Shown here: one piece after another, positions 1-10,800 of the stretch
How the letters are laid out: the number at the start of each line of letters is the position of its first letter
Numbering within the stretch: the first letter of the stretch is position 1
NCBI RefSeq assembly: GCF_030704535.1
Contig: NC_081818.1
Span: 1,687,001-1,751,000 of the forward strand
DNA from: Vitis vinifera
Taxonomy: Eukaryota > Streptophyta > Magnoliopsida > Vitales > Vitaceae
Direction: 5' to 3'
DNA: 64,000 nt
Program-made: the position numbers and the translations under genes
The notes under the pieces: generated by a model
Databases searched by the model: none
What the model was told of the DNA's origin: nothing
The model's input: the letters and a program-made list of their open reading frames with translations, nothing else

Positions 1-216
1 AATAGATGCATCCATTTAAAATTTTGAAAATGATTCATTTCCATAAATGTTATATATGTTTTTTATTTATATCATAAAGAAGTAAAAGTTATTAAACATT
101 AACAAAAGTATATCCTCTTCCAACATACGTAAAAATATTTGATTTTTTTTATAGGGGAGTTCTTAATAGTCATTTTTTTAAAAAAAATTATAAATATATC
201 AAATTGAAATAAATAT
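1..216. other. AT-rich flank, no gene seen
   Basis: Very AT-rich sequence with homopolymer A/T runs. I see no coding potential or RNA gene. It is the left flank of the outer LTR-type element that starts at 222. Confidence 0.6.
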
Positions 217-1427
217 ATAATTATGGACCCCGCATTTCGGCTCATCCGTTTCCCACTCGATGGCGAGCTTGATTTTGATTTTGAAAAATTATTTTATTGA
301 TTAAGAAAAATGACTTGGAGTCGCCACTTATTTTTGTTTTATTTTAAAAGGGTAAACAAAATAAGAAAGAAAAAACTCTAAATGTGACTCCTTATTTTGG
401 AAAAGGTGATCTACGAAAAATCGGATCGGATTCGGGGGTCCGGTTACTTATCGGGAAGGTATGACAAAAACCGTAGCACTCCTCTAAGTCCCTAAGTCGA
501 GTCTTTACTAATAAAATTGAAGCAATCGTGGCAATAGATGAGTAAATCAATGAATACCCAGAATAAATCATGCACATGTGAGAATTGAGACATGCATAGA
601 CAACGATTAGAGGGAAAATGGGTACATACCTGTGCAACGAGCCACCATGCGCTATCAATAGAGAGGGTTAGTGCACAATTTAGGAATAATCTCATGCATG
701 TTAGAGAGTAGGATAAATAAATCATGTATGATAATCAAATCAAACAATCAAACAATCAATCAATCATAAAGTCACCCATGTTGGGCCCCCACCAAAGTCC
801 ATTTATTTTGCATGACTTAATGTCACAGATTCCATTATTCTGGAATTATGAAAAATTTATTCATGCTTATTGATATCAAGAGGAGTAGAAGATCGTTTGA
901 AAACTAGAGCGGAATTAAATCTATTTGAGAGAAAATTGGATTTTTGAAATTTATTTGAAAAATGGGGATCTCAAGGATTACTAAGAAAATTGGAGTTTTA
1001 GAGTTTATTTGAAGATCATATTTTTAGAGATTAAATGCGAGAGTGAGAATTTTAGAAATTAAATTTGAATGATATTGGAATTTTGAAAATGATTTGAGAG
1101 TTCAAGATTTTAAATGAATAGATAAGTGGATGAGTGAATAAGTAAATTAATGGAATAATAACGATGGTGAAATAATAAAGATTAAGTAAATAATTGCGAA
1201 AGATGGAATTTTAGAAATTGGAGATTTGAATTTAGAGATTGAAAAGTTAAGAATTTATTTAGAGATGAGATCTTTGGTATATGAATAACTGAATAAATAA
1301 ATGGATGGGATAACATTAAATAGCGGTATATGAATGGTGGAGCTTTTGAGTTTGGAAATTAGATTTGGAAGTCGGGTTCTAAAGAATTAAACTTTTAACG
1401 ATTAGAATAAATAAATAAATATGGAAT

Positions 1428-2400
1428 AATAATGCTAATTAACGGAAATAATATTTTAAATGAATAGAAAATGAGTAGTGAAATTTTTGAGATTGAAAAT
1501 TAAATTAGGACATTGGATTTTTGAAGAATTGGACCTTAAATAAATAAATAAATGTGGGATAATAATTCTAATTAACGAAAATAACATTTAGACGAATAGT
1601 GAAATTTTTAGGATTGAACATTAAATTAGGACATGGGATTTTTGAAGGATTGGACTTTAAATAAATAAATATGGGATAATAATTCTAATTAACGAAAAAT
1701 AACATTTAGACGAATAGTGGAATTTTTAGGATTGAACATTAAATTAAGACGTTGGATTTTTTAAGGATTGGACTTTAAATGAATAAATGAATATGGGATA
1801 ATAATTCTAATTGACGAAAATAACATTTAGATGAATAGTGGAATTTTTAGGATTGAACATTAAATTAAGACGTTGGATTTTTTAAGGATTGAACTTTAAA
1901 TGAATAAATGAATATGAGATAATAATTCTAATTGACGAAAATAACATTTATACGAATAATTGAATTTTTAGGATTGAAAATTAAATTAGGACATGAGATT
2001 TTTGAAGGATTAGACTTTAAATAAATAGATATGTATGTGATAATAATTCTAATTGATGAAAATAACATTTAGACGAATAGTGGAATTTTTAGGATTGAAA
2101 AATTAAATTAGGACATGAGATTTTTGAAGGATTAGACTTTAAATAAATAGATAAATATGGGATAATAATTCTAATTGATGAAAATAACATTTAGACGAAT
2201 AGTGGAATTTTTAAGATTGAAAAATTAAATTAGGACATGAGATTTTTGAAGGATTAGACTTTAAATAAATCGATAAATATGGGATAATAATTCTAATTGA
2301 CGAAAATAACATTTATACGAATAAGGGGATTTTTAGGATTGAAAATTAAATTAGGACATTGAATTTTTGAATGATTACTTAAGGACCTAAGTTTTGAAAA
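1428..2400. repeat. Tandem repeat, unit about 115-124 bp, about 8 degenerate copies
   Basis: A unit containing ATAATTCTAATT, then a GACGAAAATAACATTTA-like stretch, then GGAATTTTTAGGATTGAA, recurs with its ATAATTCTAATT core near 1428 (diverged), 1562, 1677, 1801, 1922, 2043, 2165 and 2287. Most spacings are 121-124 bp. Copies differ by point changes and small AAATAAATA indels. The array lies inside the outer LTR. It resembles the minisatellite arrays known from long plant LTRs. Confidence 0.85.
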
Positions 2401-2756
2401 TAGGATTTAAAGTTTAGAATGTAGTAAACTCATCGAGACCAACATAGTTAATAATATAAAAATTTTCATATATGGTGATTAAACATAACTAAAGAAGGGA
2501 AGATAAAATACGAATTATTTTGAGTTTTGAAAAGGATATTCAACCTTAATAATTTGTCTTTTAACTGTCTTTAAGTTGAGTTAACTAAATTGGTAAAAAT
2601 AAAATAAAATAAAATAAGATAAAAAAATAAAAATGAATGGATAAATTAATAAATTACTAAGATTAGAGGTTTAAAACTTATTTAGAAATGAAGTAGCCAA
2701 ATGGGCTAACTCAACATAGACTTGGGCCATAGGGTGGCTAGCATAGGGAGCATGAG

Positions 2757-2953
2757 GCCCTCCATCAACATGCTTGGGCCTGGGCTCTTACTCAAGCCCA
2801 TATCTGTCACCATGGGCAAGCCCAAGGCTTCATCTCCTTCACAACCCACTCATTTGAGAAGACATTGCACTCCATCAACATGCTTGGGTTGGGCTTCTTC
2901 TCAAGCCCAATATCCGTCACGATGGGCAAGCCCAAGACTTCATCTCCTTCACA
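2757..2953. repeat. Direct duplication of about 85 bp, offset about 112 bp
   Basis: The stretch beginning TCCATCAACATGCTTGGG near 2761 is repeated near 2873, and both copies end in CATCTCCTTCACA. The copies differ by a few substitutions and a small indel. Each contains the inverted pair GGGCTT/AAGCCC. The duplication lies in the GC-richer part of the outer element, where open frames appear by chance. No protein family was recognised. Confidence 0.75.
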
Positions 2954-3415
2954 GCTTGCCTCTCCACCTGGGTATCATCCTTAAAGGAAGCTTCCACCAC
3001 CGGCGGCACGATGGAGAGAGGAGCAGTGGCGGCAGTCCGACGACATCCAGAAGATGTTGCCGCCATGGTGGCTGGTGCAAGTGCCCGCATGGCCGGAGCG
3101 GGTGATGGTGTCTCATGTTTTGAACAGATAAGAAAAAGAAAAAAAAAAAGGTCTCTCAATCACGCAGACTGATTACTGAATGGACAGTCACTGCCCCTAA
3201 TTGTGCACTCCTCAGTTTGTAAAACATCCCCTCCTTGCATCAAAAGTCTCACAACTCTTAAAAGATAATGAAACGTGGCATAGCAAAAATCGAATAAGCC
3301 TCAGAAATCACGTGTCAATTTTTAGCTTCAAACCCACAGAAAACGGCATGAGAGAAGTCGATAGAGAGATGGAAAATGGTGATGTGCATGGGGCATGAAG
3401 GCAGCGGGTTACATG

Positions 3416-3744
3416 TGATGAGTTAATCTTGTTGTTAGAGAGTCGTGTCCAGTAGTTGATTTGTTTAATTTTAACAAACTTGGTTTTTATTTGAGTCCGT
3501 AATTAGGCTGTCAGTTTTTAGTCCAGTGTGTGGCTAAAATTAGGGTAGCAATTATTTAAGTAAAGTTTATGTGGTTAGTTTTATTTTTAGAAAACGTGGG
3601 CTGTAATGTTAGTAGTGCAGTTATGATTTTGTATTTGCTTATATAATAAGAAAACCAGAAAATGATGCGAGTGTTGAGCATCGCCAAAAATCCTCTGTGT
3701 TTGTTTGCGTTTCAAGTTTGTTACTGGCTTTAAGAAAACCAACA
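3416..3744 (+). repeat. 5' LTR of copia element 1
   Basis: This 329-bp LTR is flanked on the left by ACATG. It differs from the 3' copy at about 10 sites. TATATAATAAG in its 3' part (about 3641-3651) is a plausible TATA/poly-A region. Confidence 0.95.
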
Positions 3745-3773
3745 TTTGGTATCAGAGCCAGATTGTCAAAGCA

Positions 3774-6700
3774 ATGGCCGGTGTTGAAGGAGATCAATCT
3801 AAGACGCTTGCAGTCGTCAAACCGACGGCAAGAGGAGCCTCAATCCCGATCCAATATCCAACGTTAAGCGAAACGAACTACGACATATGGGCTGTCAAGA
3901 TGAAGATAATCTTGCGTTCGCTAGGAGTATGGTCAGTGATCGAAGGTGGAGACACAGATGATGACAAAGATCAAGGCGCCATGGTAGCCATTTCTCAAGC
4001 CGTGCCAGATGACGTGATGATGGCAATCTCGGAGAAGAAGACGACAAAGGAGGATTGGGACGCACTCAGGGAGATGCGGGTTGGTGAAGATCGCGTCAAG
4101 AAGGCACGCGTACAGGTGCTGAAACGACAACTGAACAAGTTACACATGGAGGATTCAGAGACAATAAACGAGTTTTCCATGAAGCTTACCACGCTGGCGG
4201 GTGAGATCCGCTCGCTGGGCACGAAGCTCGACGACAGCGAAGTTGTTGAAAAACTGTTCAGCGCAGTTCCAGACATATTTCTCCAAATTATCGGAACGAT
4301 CGAGCAGTTTGGCGATATTGAGAACATGTCGGTCTCAGAAGCAATCGGCCGCCTCAGAACCTTTGAGGAATGACTTAAAGGACGAGTACACACAAAGGGC
4401 GGTGGAGAACAGCTACTTCTTGCCCAAGCCGAGTGGGAGGCAAGATGCTCAAAGGGAAAGAAAGATGAAGGTTTTAGCAGCACCAAAAGAAGAGGACATC
4501 ACGGGAGAGGTAGTGGCCGCGGGCGTGGATATGGCGGAGGTCGAGGAAATGGTGAACGCACTAACAAAGACCGAAAGCCACGCAACTTCGACAAATCCAG
4601 GGTCAAGTGTTTCAATTGTAATGAATATGGTCACTTTGCAAAAGAGTGTCCCAAGCCAAACCGAAGAGAGAGGGCCAATCTTGTTACAACACAAACCGAT
4701 GATGAACCGACACTGTTGATGGTTGAAACTTGTGTTCTCAGCCACGCAATACAGAACGAACAGGTGTTCCTATACGAAGACAAAGTGGTGCCAAAGATTA
4801 ACAGCACCCAAGACAAGGCTTGGTATTTAGATACCAGCGCAAGTAACCATATGACCGGTTGTATCGAAAAATTTGCTGAAATTAACACGACCATTAAATG
4901 GTCAATTAAATTTGGAGATGACTCGGCTGTAGAAATACAAGGAAGAGGTTCGGTTTTATTTGAATGCTTCACAGGTGAACATCGTGTACTTACTAATGTC
5001 TACTTCATTCCGAAGTTGAAGAGCAACATAATAAGCCTTGGTCAGTTAGATGAGAACGAATGCAAGGTTGTAATTGAAGGAAGAGTGATGACTATCCTGG
5101 ACAGGACACGAAGGCTACTAGCAAAAGTGAGCAGGTCAGGAAGTCGTTTATATCTGCTGCACATTGCTCAGGTCCTACCACAATGTCTCATGGCTAGAAG
5201 CAAAGAAAGTGTTTGGCGCTGGCATGCAAGATACGGGCATGTGAACTTTCATGCCTTGAAAATTCTAAGTCAGAAACAGATGGTGCATGGACTACCCGTA
5301 ATCGAGAATGAAGACCGCATCTGCGATGGTTGCTTGATTGGAAAGCAACACTGAAATCCATTTCCAGCAGTGGCAAAATTCCTAGCAGAATCACCCCTTG
5401 AACTGTGGCATGGAGATTTGTGCGGGCCAATAACTCCTGCTACACACGGAGGCAAGCGCTATTTCCTGTTGTTGGTTGACGATTGTACTAGATTCATGTG
5501 GTAGGTGTTGATCCGAAACAAAGACGAAGCATTTGAGGCATTCAAGAAGACCAAAGCATCAGCAGAAATGGAGAAAAACAGCAAACTGAAGGCTTTTTGC
5601 ACAGATCGTGGTGGCGAATTCACCTCAAATGAGTTCAAGACTTACTGTGAGTTGTTGGGAATTAAGCGTTATCTCACGGCGCCTTATTCTCCTCAGCAGA
5701 ACGTAGTTGTTGAACGAAGAAATCAGACGGTGGTCGGCATGGCAAGGAGCTTGTTGAAAAGCATGGGAGTCCCAGGCGAATTTTGGGGAGAAGCGGTATC
5801 AACTGTCGTATATCTCCTAAATCGAGCACCAACAAAAAGCATCATCGGCAAAACTCCCTATGAAGCATATTACAACCACAAGCCAACTGTTGATCACTTT
5901 CGCATCTTTGGATGTGTGGGACACGTAAAAGATGTTACACCTCACCTCTCAAAACTTGCAGACCGAAGCAAGCCAATGGTGTTTATAGGTTATGATTTGA
6001 ATACAAAAGGCTATCGGATGTTTGATCCAAAGTCAAAACGAGTAGTGGTGACACGGGATGTCGTGTTCGAAGAGGAGAAGAAGTGGGAGTGGAGCAAATT
6101 TCCAGAAATAGAAACATGATCAGCAGGGAACACTCTTACAGCACACTATTTTACCATAGCAGGATCATCTGATACGACAAATCAGGAAGATAAAGAGGGT
6201 GTCAGCGATTCTGGCATTGGTATCAACAATTCTGGCATGGATTTCCCACAGACGACACAAAAACAAACTGGTAACCAATACCAGTATGCTACACCAGTGA
6301 TGAACATGAGATCCAGAACATCTGTTTCAAACTCACCATATACTCCAGCAGCAAGTTTTGAAGAATCAGTATCAACCGAAACACTACAACCCTCGACATC
6401 TTATGAGAGTTCATTTGTAGGACCACGGGGTAAGCGTGACATCAAAAGCTTGTACGATGCAACAGTCCCAATAGAGTTGCAGTATTCGGGACTGTGTTTG
6501 CTAGGAGAAGAAGAGCCGTCAAATTTCGAAGAAGCCAAGGCAGATCCGATGTGGAGAAGAGCAATGGAGGAGGAAATTTCCTCTATTCGAAAAAATGAAA
6601 CTTGGAAGCTCGTTCCATTACTCGACAGCCACAAACCTATAGGTCTAAAGTGGGTTTACAAGCTAAAGAAGGACACTCAAGGTAGAATTGTGAAGCACAA

Positions 6701-8060
6701 GGCGAGATTAGTGGCAAAGGGGTACGTTCAACGACAAGGCATAGACTTTGATGAAGTTTTCGCCCCTATTACTCGGCTAGAGACAGTATGTTTGCTGATC
6801 TCTATTGCGGCACATGAAGGATGGAAGGTACATCATATGGATGTGAAGTCAGCCTTCCTCAACGGTGATTTGGAAGAGGAAGTGTATGTCATCCAACTGC
6901 CGGGTTTTGAAATAAAAGGAGAAGAGCACAAGGTGTTAAAACTGCACAAAGCATTGTACGATTTGCGACAAGCACCTAGAGCCTGGAACTCAAAATTGGA
7001 CAAGTCATTGAGGACACTCGGTTTTGAGAGGTGTTCTTTAGAGCATGCCGTGTACATGAGAAATCAAGGTAAAGGGAATTTACTTGTTGGAGTCTACGTG
7101 GATGATTTAATCATCACTGGAGAGTGTATTCAAGACATAAACAAGTTCAAATCACAGATGAAGAAATTGTTTAGCATGAGTGACCTTGGGTTACTAAGTT
7201 ACTATCTGGGAATTGAAGTCTGTCAGAATTCTCAAAGGATTACACTCAACCAGTCGGCATATGCAAGAAAGGTTTTAGACAAATGCGGCATGAAAGATTG
7301 CAACCCTTCGCAAATCTCGATGGAACCTTGTCTGAAACCGAGCAAGGAAAACACAAGTCCACCTGTAGACACAACTCTGTACCGAAGTATTGTTGGCAGT
7401 TTAAGATACCTACTGCACACACGCCCAGATTTGGCATTCTCTGTCGACATGGTGAGTAGATACATGGAGAAACCCACAACGGAGCACATGGTCGTAGTGA
7501 AGCACATACTGCGGTACGTGAAAGGAACTTTAAACCTCGGTTGCGTTTATGAGAAGAAGGAAGGAAGCTTGGAGCTGATTGGTTACTCCGATAGTGATCT
7601 AGCTGGTGATACTAATGACAAGAAAAGTACCTCAGGTTTAATATTTTTCCTTGGGTCAAATCCTATTAGTTGGTGTTCACAAAAACAGAAAGTGGTTGCG
7701 TTATCTTCTTGTGAAGCGGAGTACATTGCTGCCTGTGCAGCAGCGTGTCAAGGAGTGTGGCTGGGATGACTGTTGGCAGATTTGTTAAAGACCGAGGTTA
7801 AGAAAGTGGTTCTAAAGATCGATAATCAGTCTGCAATTGCATTGAGCAAGAATTCAGTTCACCATGAGAGGAGCAAACACATCGATACCCGATTCCACTA
7901 CATTAGAGATTGTGTTGAATCAGGAATGATTGAAATTCAACATGTTTGCACAGAAGATCAGCATGCTGATATTCTGACAAAGTCGCTAGCAAGGATGAAG
8001 TTCTTGGAGATGAGAGAAAGGATTGGTGTGCGGATCATCAGTAGAGAACAACAAGCTTAA
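3774..8060 (+). pseudogene. Copia gag-pol polyprotein, five in-frame stops
   Basis: One reading frame runs from the ATG at 3774 to the TAA at 8058-8060 with no frameshift, but with stops at 4371 (TGA), 5352 (TGA), 5502 (TAG), 6117 (TGA) and 7767 (TGA). Domains in order are: gag (3774 to about 4600); one CCHC zinc knuckle CFNCNEYGHFAKEC (about 4608-4650); protease active-site region, here DTSASNHM, where the family has DTGA or DSGA (about 4833); integrase zinc-binding HHCC (about 5220-5350); catalytic core with TDRGGEF and PYSPQQN...ER (about 5600-5720); RT with YVDDL (about 7096-7110); and RNase H with CEAEYIAA (about 7712-7735). The stops make it non-autonomous. By family comparison at least three stops replace Arg codons, consistent with CGA-to-TGA. 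Confidence 0.93.
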
Positions 8061-8069
8061 GGAGGAGAT

Positions 8070-8398
8070 TGATGAGTTAATCTTGTTGTTAGAGGGTCGT
8101 GTCCAGTAGTTGATTTGTTTAATTTTAGCAAACTTGGTTTTTGTTTGAGTCCGTAATTAGGCTGTCAGTTTTTAGTCCAGTGTGTGGCTAAAATTAGGGT
8201 AGCAGTTATTTAAGTAAAGTTTATGTGGTTAGTTTTATTTTTAGAAAACGTGGGTTGTAATGTTAATAGTGCAATTATGATTTTGTATTTGATTATATAA
8301 TAAGAAAACCAAAAAATGATGCGAGTGTTGAGCATCGCCAAAAATCCTCTGTGTTTGTTTGCATTTCAAGTTTGTTACTGGCTTTAAGAAAACCAACA
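8070..8398 (+). repeat. 3' LTR of copia element 1
   Basis: This is the 329-bp partner of 3416-3744, preceded by the purine-rich AAGGAGGAGA and followed by the target duplication ACATG. Confidence 0.95.
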
Positions 8399-8835
8399 AC
8401 ATGGCGGAGGGGGTAATGAGATAAATGGGTTAAGGAATATTGAGAGATGGCGGGGAAACGGGGTGAGTTGGGAAGTGTTGAATGGGATTATGAGGAGTAA
8501 GAGAAATGGGTATGAGGTGGCCATGTTTGCAATGGGGTTAAATGGGTGGCGGAAGGAGTATGTTTAAAGGGTATTGGAAGAAAGGAAGGTGGCAAGCATG
8601 GGGGGTGGAAAGGTGATGAAGTGGAATGGCTTGGGTAGTTGGCATGAGACAGGAGTGGGAATGATGGGCAGCCATGAATGCATGGTAAAGTTAGAACAGA
8701 CCCGCATTGCTCTCAAAGCAACCCAAAGAAGTGAAGGAGATATTAACAAATAAACCATAACTCAAACATGATCCATGAAACTGAGCATATAATCAAGCAG
8801 TCCACATAAACTATTGAGAAAAAAAATAAATGAGA

Positions 8836-9190
8836 CTATATATAGATAAAGTAAATCCAAGGACCCATGGTATTCATACCTCTCCTTTCTCCTTCCCAAA
8901 GCTCTTTGCCCTCTCTCCGGGTGTTTGGCTTCCTGGAAAAACCCCCTGAAGCTCTCAACCTCCCCTGTGACCAAAACCTCCTACCGATATCTCTGAAAAC
9001 CCACTCTCTTATTCCACCCATCAGCCAGCATGACTCCCTCCAACCACCTTCATCGGCAGCCATGCCCTTGGTCAGTTGCCTATGCGGCTGGTCTCGTGCA
9101 TGGGGAGGTCCCCCCTCACTTCAACAAATGTAATGAAAATGAGAAAAAAAAATTCTCCCCAAGCCCCCCTCACTTCAAAAGGGGTCTACA
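8836..9190 (+). promoter_or_regulatory. Possible TATA/leader part of the outer LTR
   Basis: TATATATAG (8836-8844) is followed by pyrimidine-rich sequence and the LTR end GGGGTCTACA. This is compatible with a U3/R/U5 layout, but no transcript start or poly-A site can be fixed. Open frames across this part have no recognisable family. Confidence 0.3.
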
Positions 9191-9786
9191 ATAATTTTTT
9201 AATACATTTAACTACTTTTTCTTTGTAGAACAATTAAATATCTCAATAGAGTTTCAAGCACTATAATTTTATGAAATTTATTATAACTATTAATCGGAAT
9301 CAATTTCTCTTCTTTAATCCCTTTCATCAAGAAATTACTAATTCAAAAATTTACAATTAAATTTAGATTTATTTACAAATGTAATTTTTAATTAGATGGA
9401 CTTAATTTTCCTTCAATATCTCGTTATCAAAAACTTCCCCCCCATTTCTCAATATCTAAGTTATTAAACTTTTAAACAAAATATAATATAATCACTAATA
9501 TGATATCTTAAAACTACACTTTCAATGAAATTGAAAAAGTTACACATAGTAACTTGTTGAAATTTATATTACAAAATCATCACAAAATGTAAGAGAAAAA
9601 CTCTCATATTAAACTAATGCTCATACATTTCAAAATCATGACTTATATATATATATAATAAAATAAAAATAAAAACTTAAATCATAATTTATTTATGGTT
9701 AGGAACAATCATTCATTTACAGTATCATGTTTATATCATTCATTTATATTTTGAATTAATTGGTTAAAAGGGATGTAAATAATCAT

Positions 9787-10015
9787 TATATTTGTAAATA
9801 TAACCCTTCTCATATTTTTACTTGAAAAATAATTTATTTTGAACCTAAATGTCATTTTTTATTTGAAGTATATGCATATAATTTTTTTTTAAAATAGCTA
9901 TTTTTATAATAAAAAAAATGAAAGCATTTTTATCAAAATAGACTAAAAAATAATGAAGGATTAAATTTTCAAAATCTGAGTTTTCAACTATCCTTCTAAT
10001 CAAAGAATCTTCATA
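9787..10015. repeat. Dispersed AT-rich repeat, copy 1
   Basis: Reads from CCTTCTCATATTTTTACTTG through a CATTTTT-rich middle to a GGATTAAATTTTC-like end. Related copies occur near 47415-47640 and, twice in a row, near 58146-58440. It carries no coding capacity and no termini were fixed. It is probably a MITE or a fragment of a larger element. Confidence 0.55.
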
Positions 10016-10495
10016 GTTTCAACATCATATTAGGAATTAGTTTATTAAATTAGAAGTTTTCTATACATGGTAAAATACAAACTTTTTATTTGTAAGTTTC
10101 TTTCAAGGATGTGGAAAGATTTGCCACCCTCACTCTCATCATCTATGATAAGTTCTACCCACAAACATAAGAAAACAAGTTACAAAGATATGTAGCTTGA
10201 TTGTATATGTAATTAAGTTAGTTTTATCATGGATAAAACATATTTGCATTTTCCTCTTTTTCCATGGAGACTAAATAATAATATTGGAAATTCAATTACC
10301 AAATGTTATAATTATTTGATAAAAGCATTATACTTTCATTCTTCAAATGGTGGATCTTCGTTCTAGCAAAATGTTAATTTAATATTTCATTTTTGAATGT
10401 GTAAAATAACCTTGTATAACAAAGCAAAATATGTCATTTTGATGATTGATTGTTACATGTTGATGAAGTAATACATGTATACACAAATTAGAAAC

Positions 10496-10800
10496 GATAT
10501 TCCAATTAGATATGATATTATTAATTAATTTTTATAAATAAATAAATTATTTGTCATTTTTAATTAAAAGGATCGTACAATTGATATTCCAATCATATAT
10601 AAAATTAATTAATTAATTTTGATAATTAAATAAATTAATTATCATTTTGAAATTTAAAAAAAAAAAAAAGATTCATTGATATTTCAATTAAATTGATTTT
10701 GATCATTAATTAATTATAATTTTTAATTCAAGAAATAATCCTACACAAGTCAAGAATGATCTTCTCACAAATACAAAATTAATTAATTAATTAATTTTGA
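10496..10800. repeat. Degenerate AT-rich tandem repeat, unit about 90-95 bp
   Basis: GATATTCCAAT-like starts at 10496, 10583 and 10678 are each followed by an AATTAATTAATTTTGATAATTAA-like block and ATCATTTT. A fourth block near 10770-10810 shares only the AATTAATT part. Confidence 0.5.

Larger units (their letters stand above)
3416..8398 (+). mobile_element. Ty1/copia LTR retrotransposon, complete structure, coding region decayed
   Basis: The element has two 329-bp LTRs (3416-3744 and 8070-8398), both starting TGATGAG and ending CCAACA, with about 10 hand-counted differences (about 3%), 9 of them transitions. A perfect 5-bp target duplication ACATG flanks it (3411-3415 and 8399-8403). The primer-binding site TGGTATCAGAGCC (3747-3759) matches initiator tRNA-Met. 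A purine tract (about 8059-8068) precedes the 3' LTR. Gag-pol runs in one frame in the order gag, protease, integrase, RT, RNase H, which defines copia. It is inserted in the same orientation inside the outer LTR-type element, so it is the younger of the two. Confidence 0.95.
222..9190 (+). mobile_element. Outer LTR-type element (probable long solo LTR), interrupted by a copia element
   Basis: The left end reads TATGGACCCC (222-231) and the right end GGGGTCTACA (9181-9190). Read as inverted termini they match at 8 of 10 positions, and the left end looks like a TGTGGACCCC start with one G-to-A change. Both ends are flanked by ATAAT (217-221 and 9191-9195), a 5-bp target duplication. Removing the nested copia insertion leaves about 3.98 kb. 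No second copy of the left end was seen inside, so a solo LTR left by LTR-LTR recombination fits best; a non-autonomous element is the alternative. The block at about 300-500 (GACTTGGAGTCGCCAC onward) resembles the start of long gypsy-type LTRs in several eudicots, from memory. A TATATATAG at 8836-8844 may be its promoter. There is no coding capacity of its own. Confidence 0.6.

Noticed and set aside
2722-3159. Overlapping open frames on both strands in the outer element
   Set aside because: They coincide with a GC-rich duplicated repeat and have no recognisable family; they are chance frames.
3995-4486. 163-codon open frame antisense to gag
   Set aside because: It is a shadow of the copia gag region, has no domain, and is explained by the sense coding sequence.
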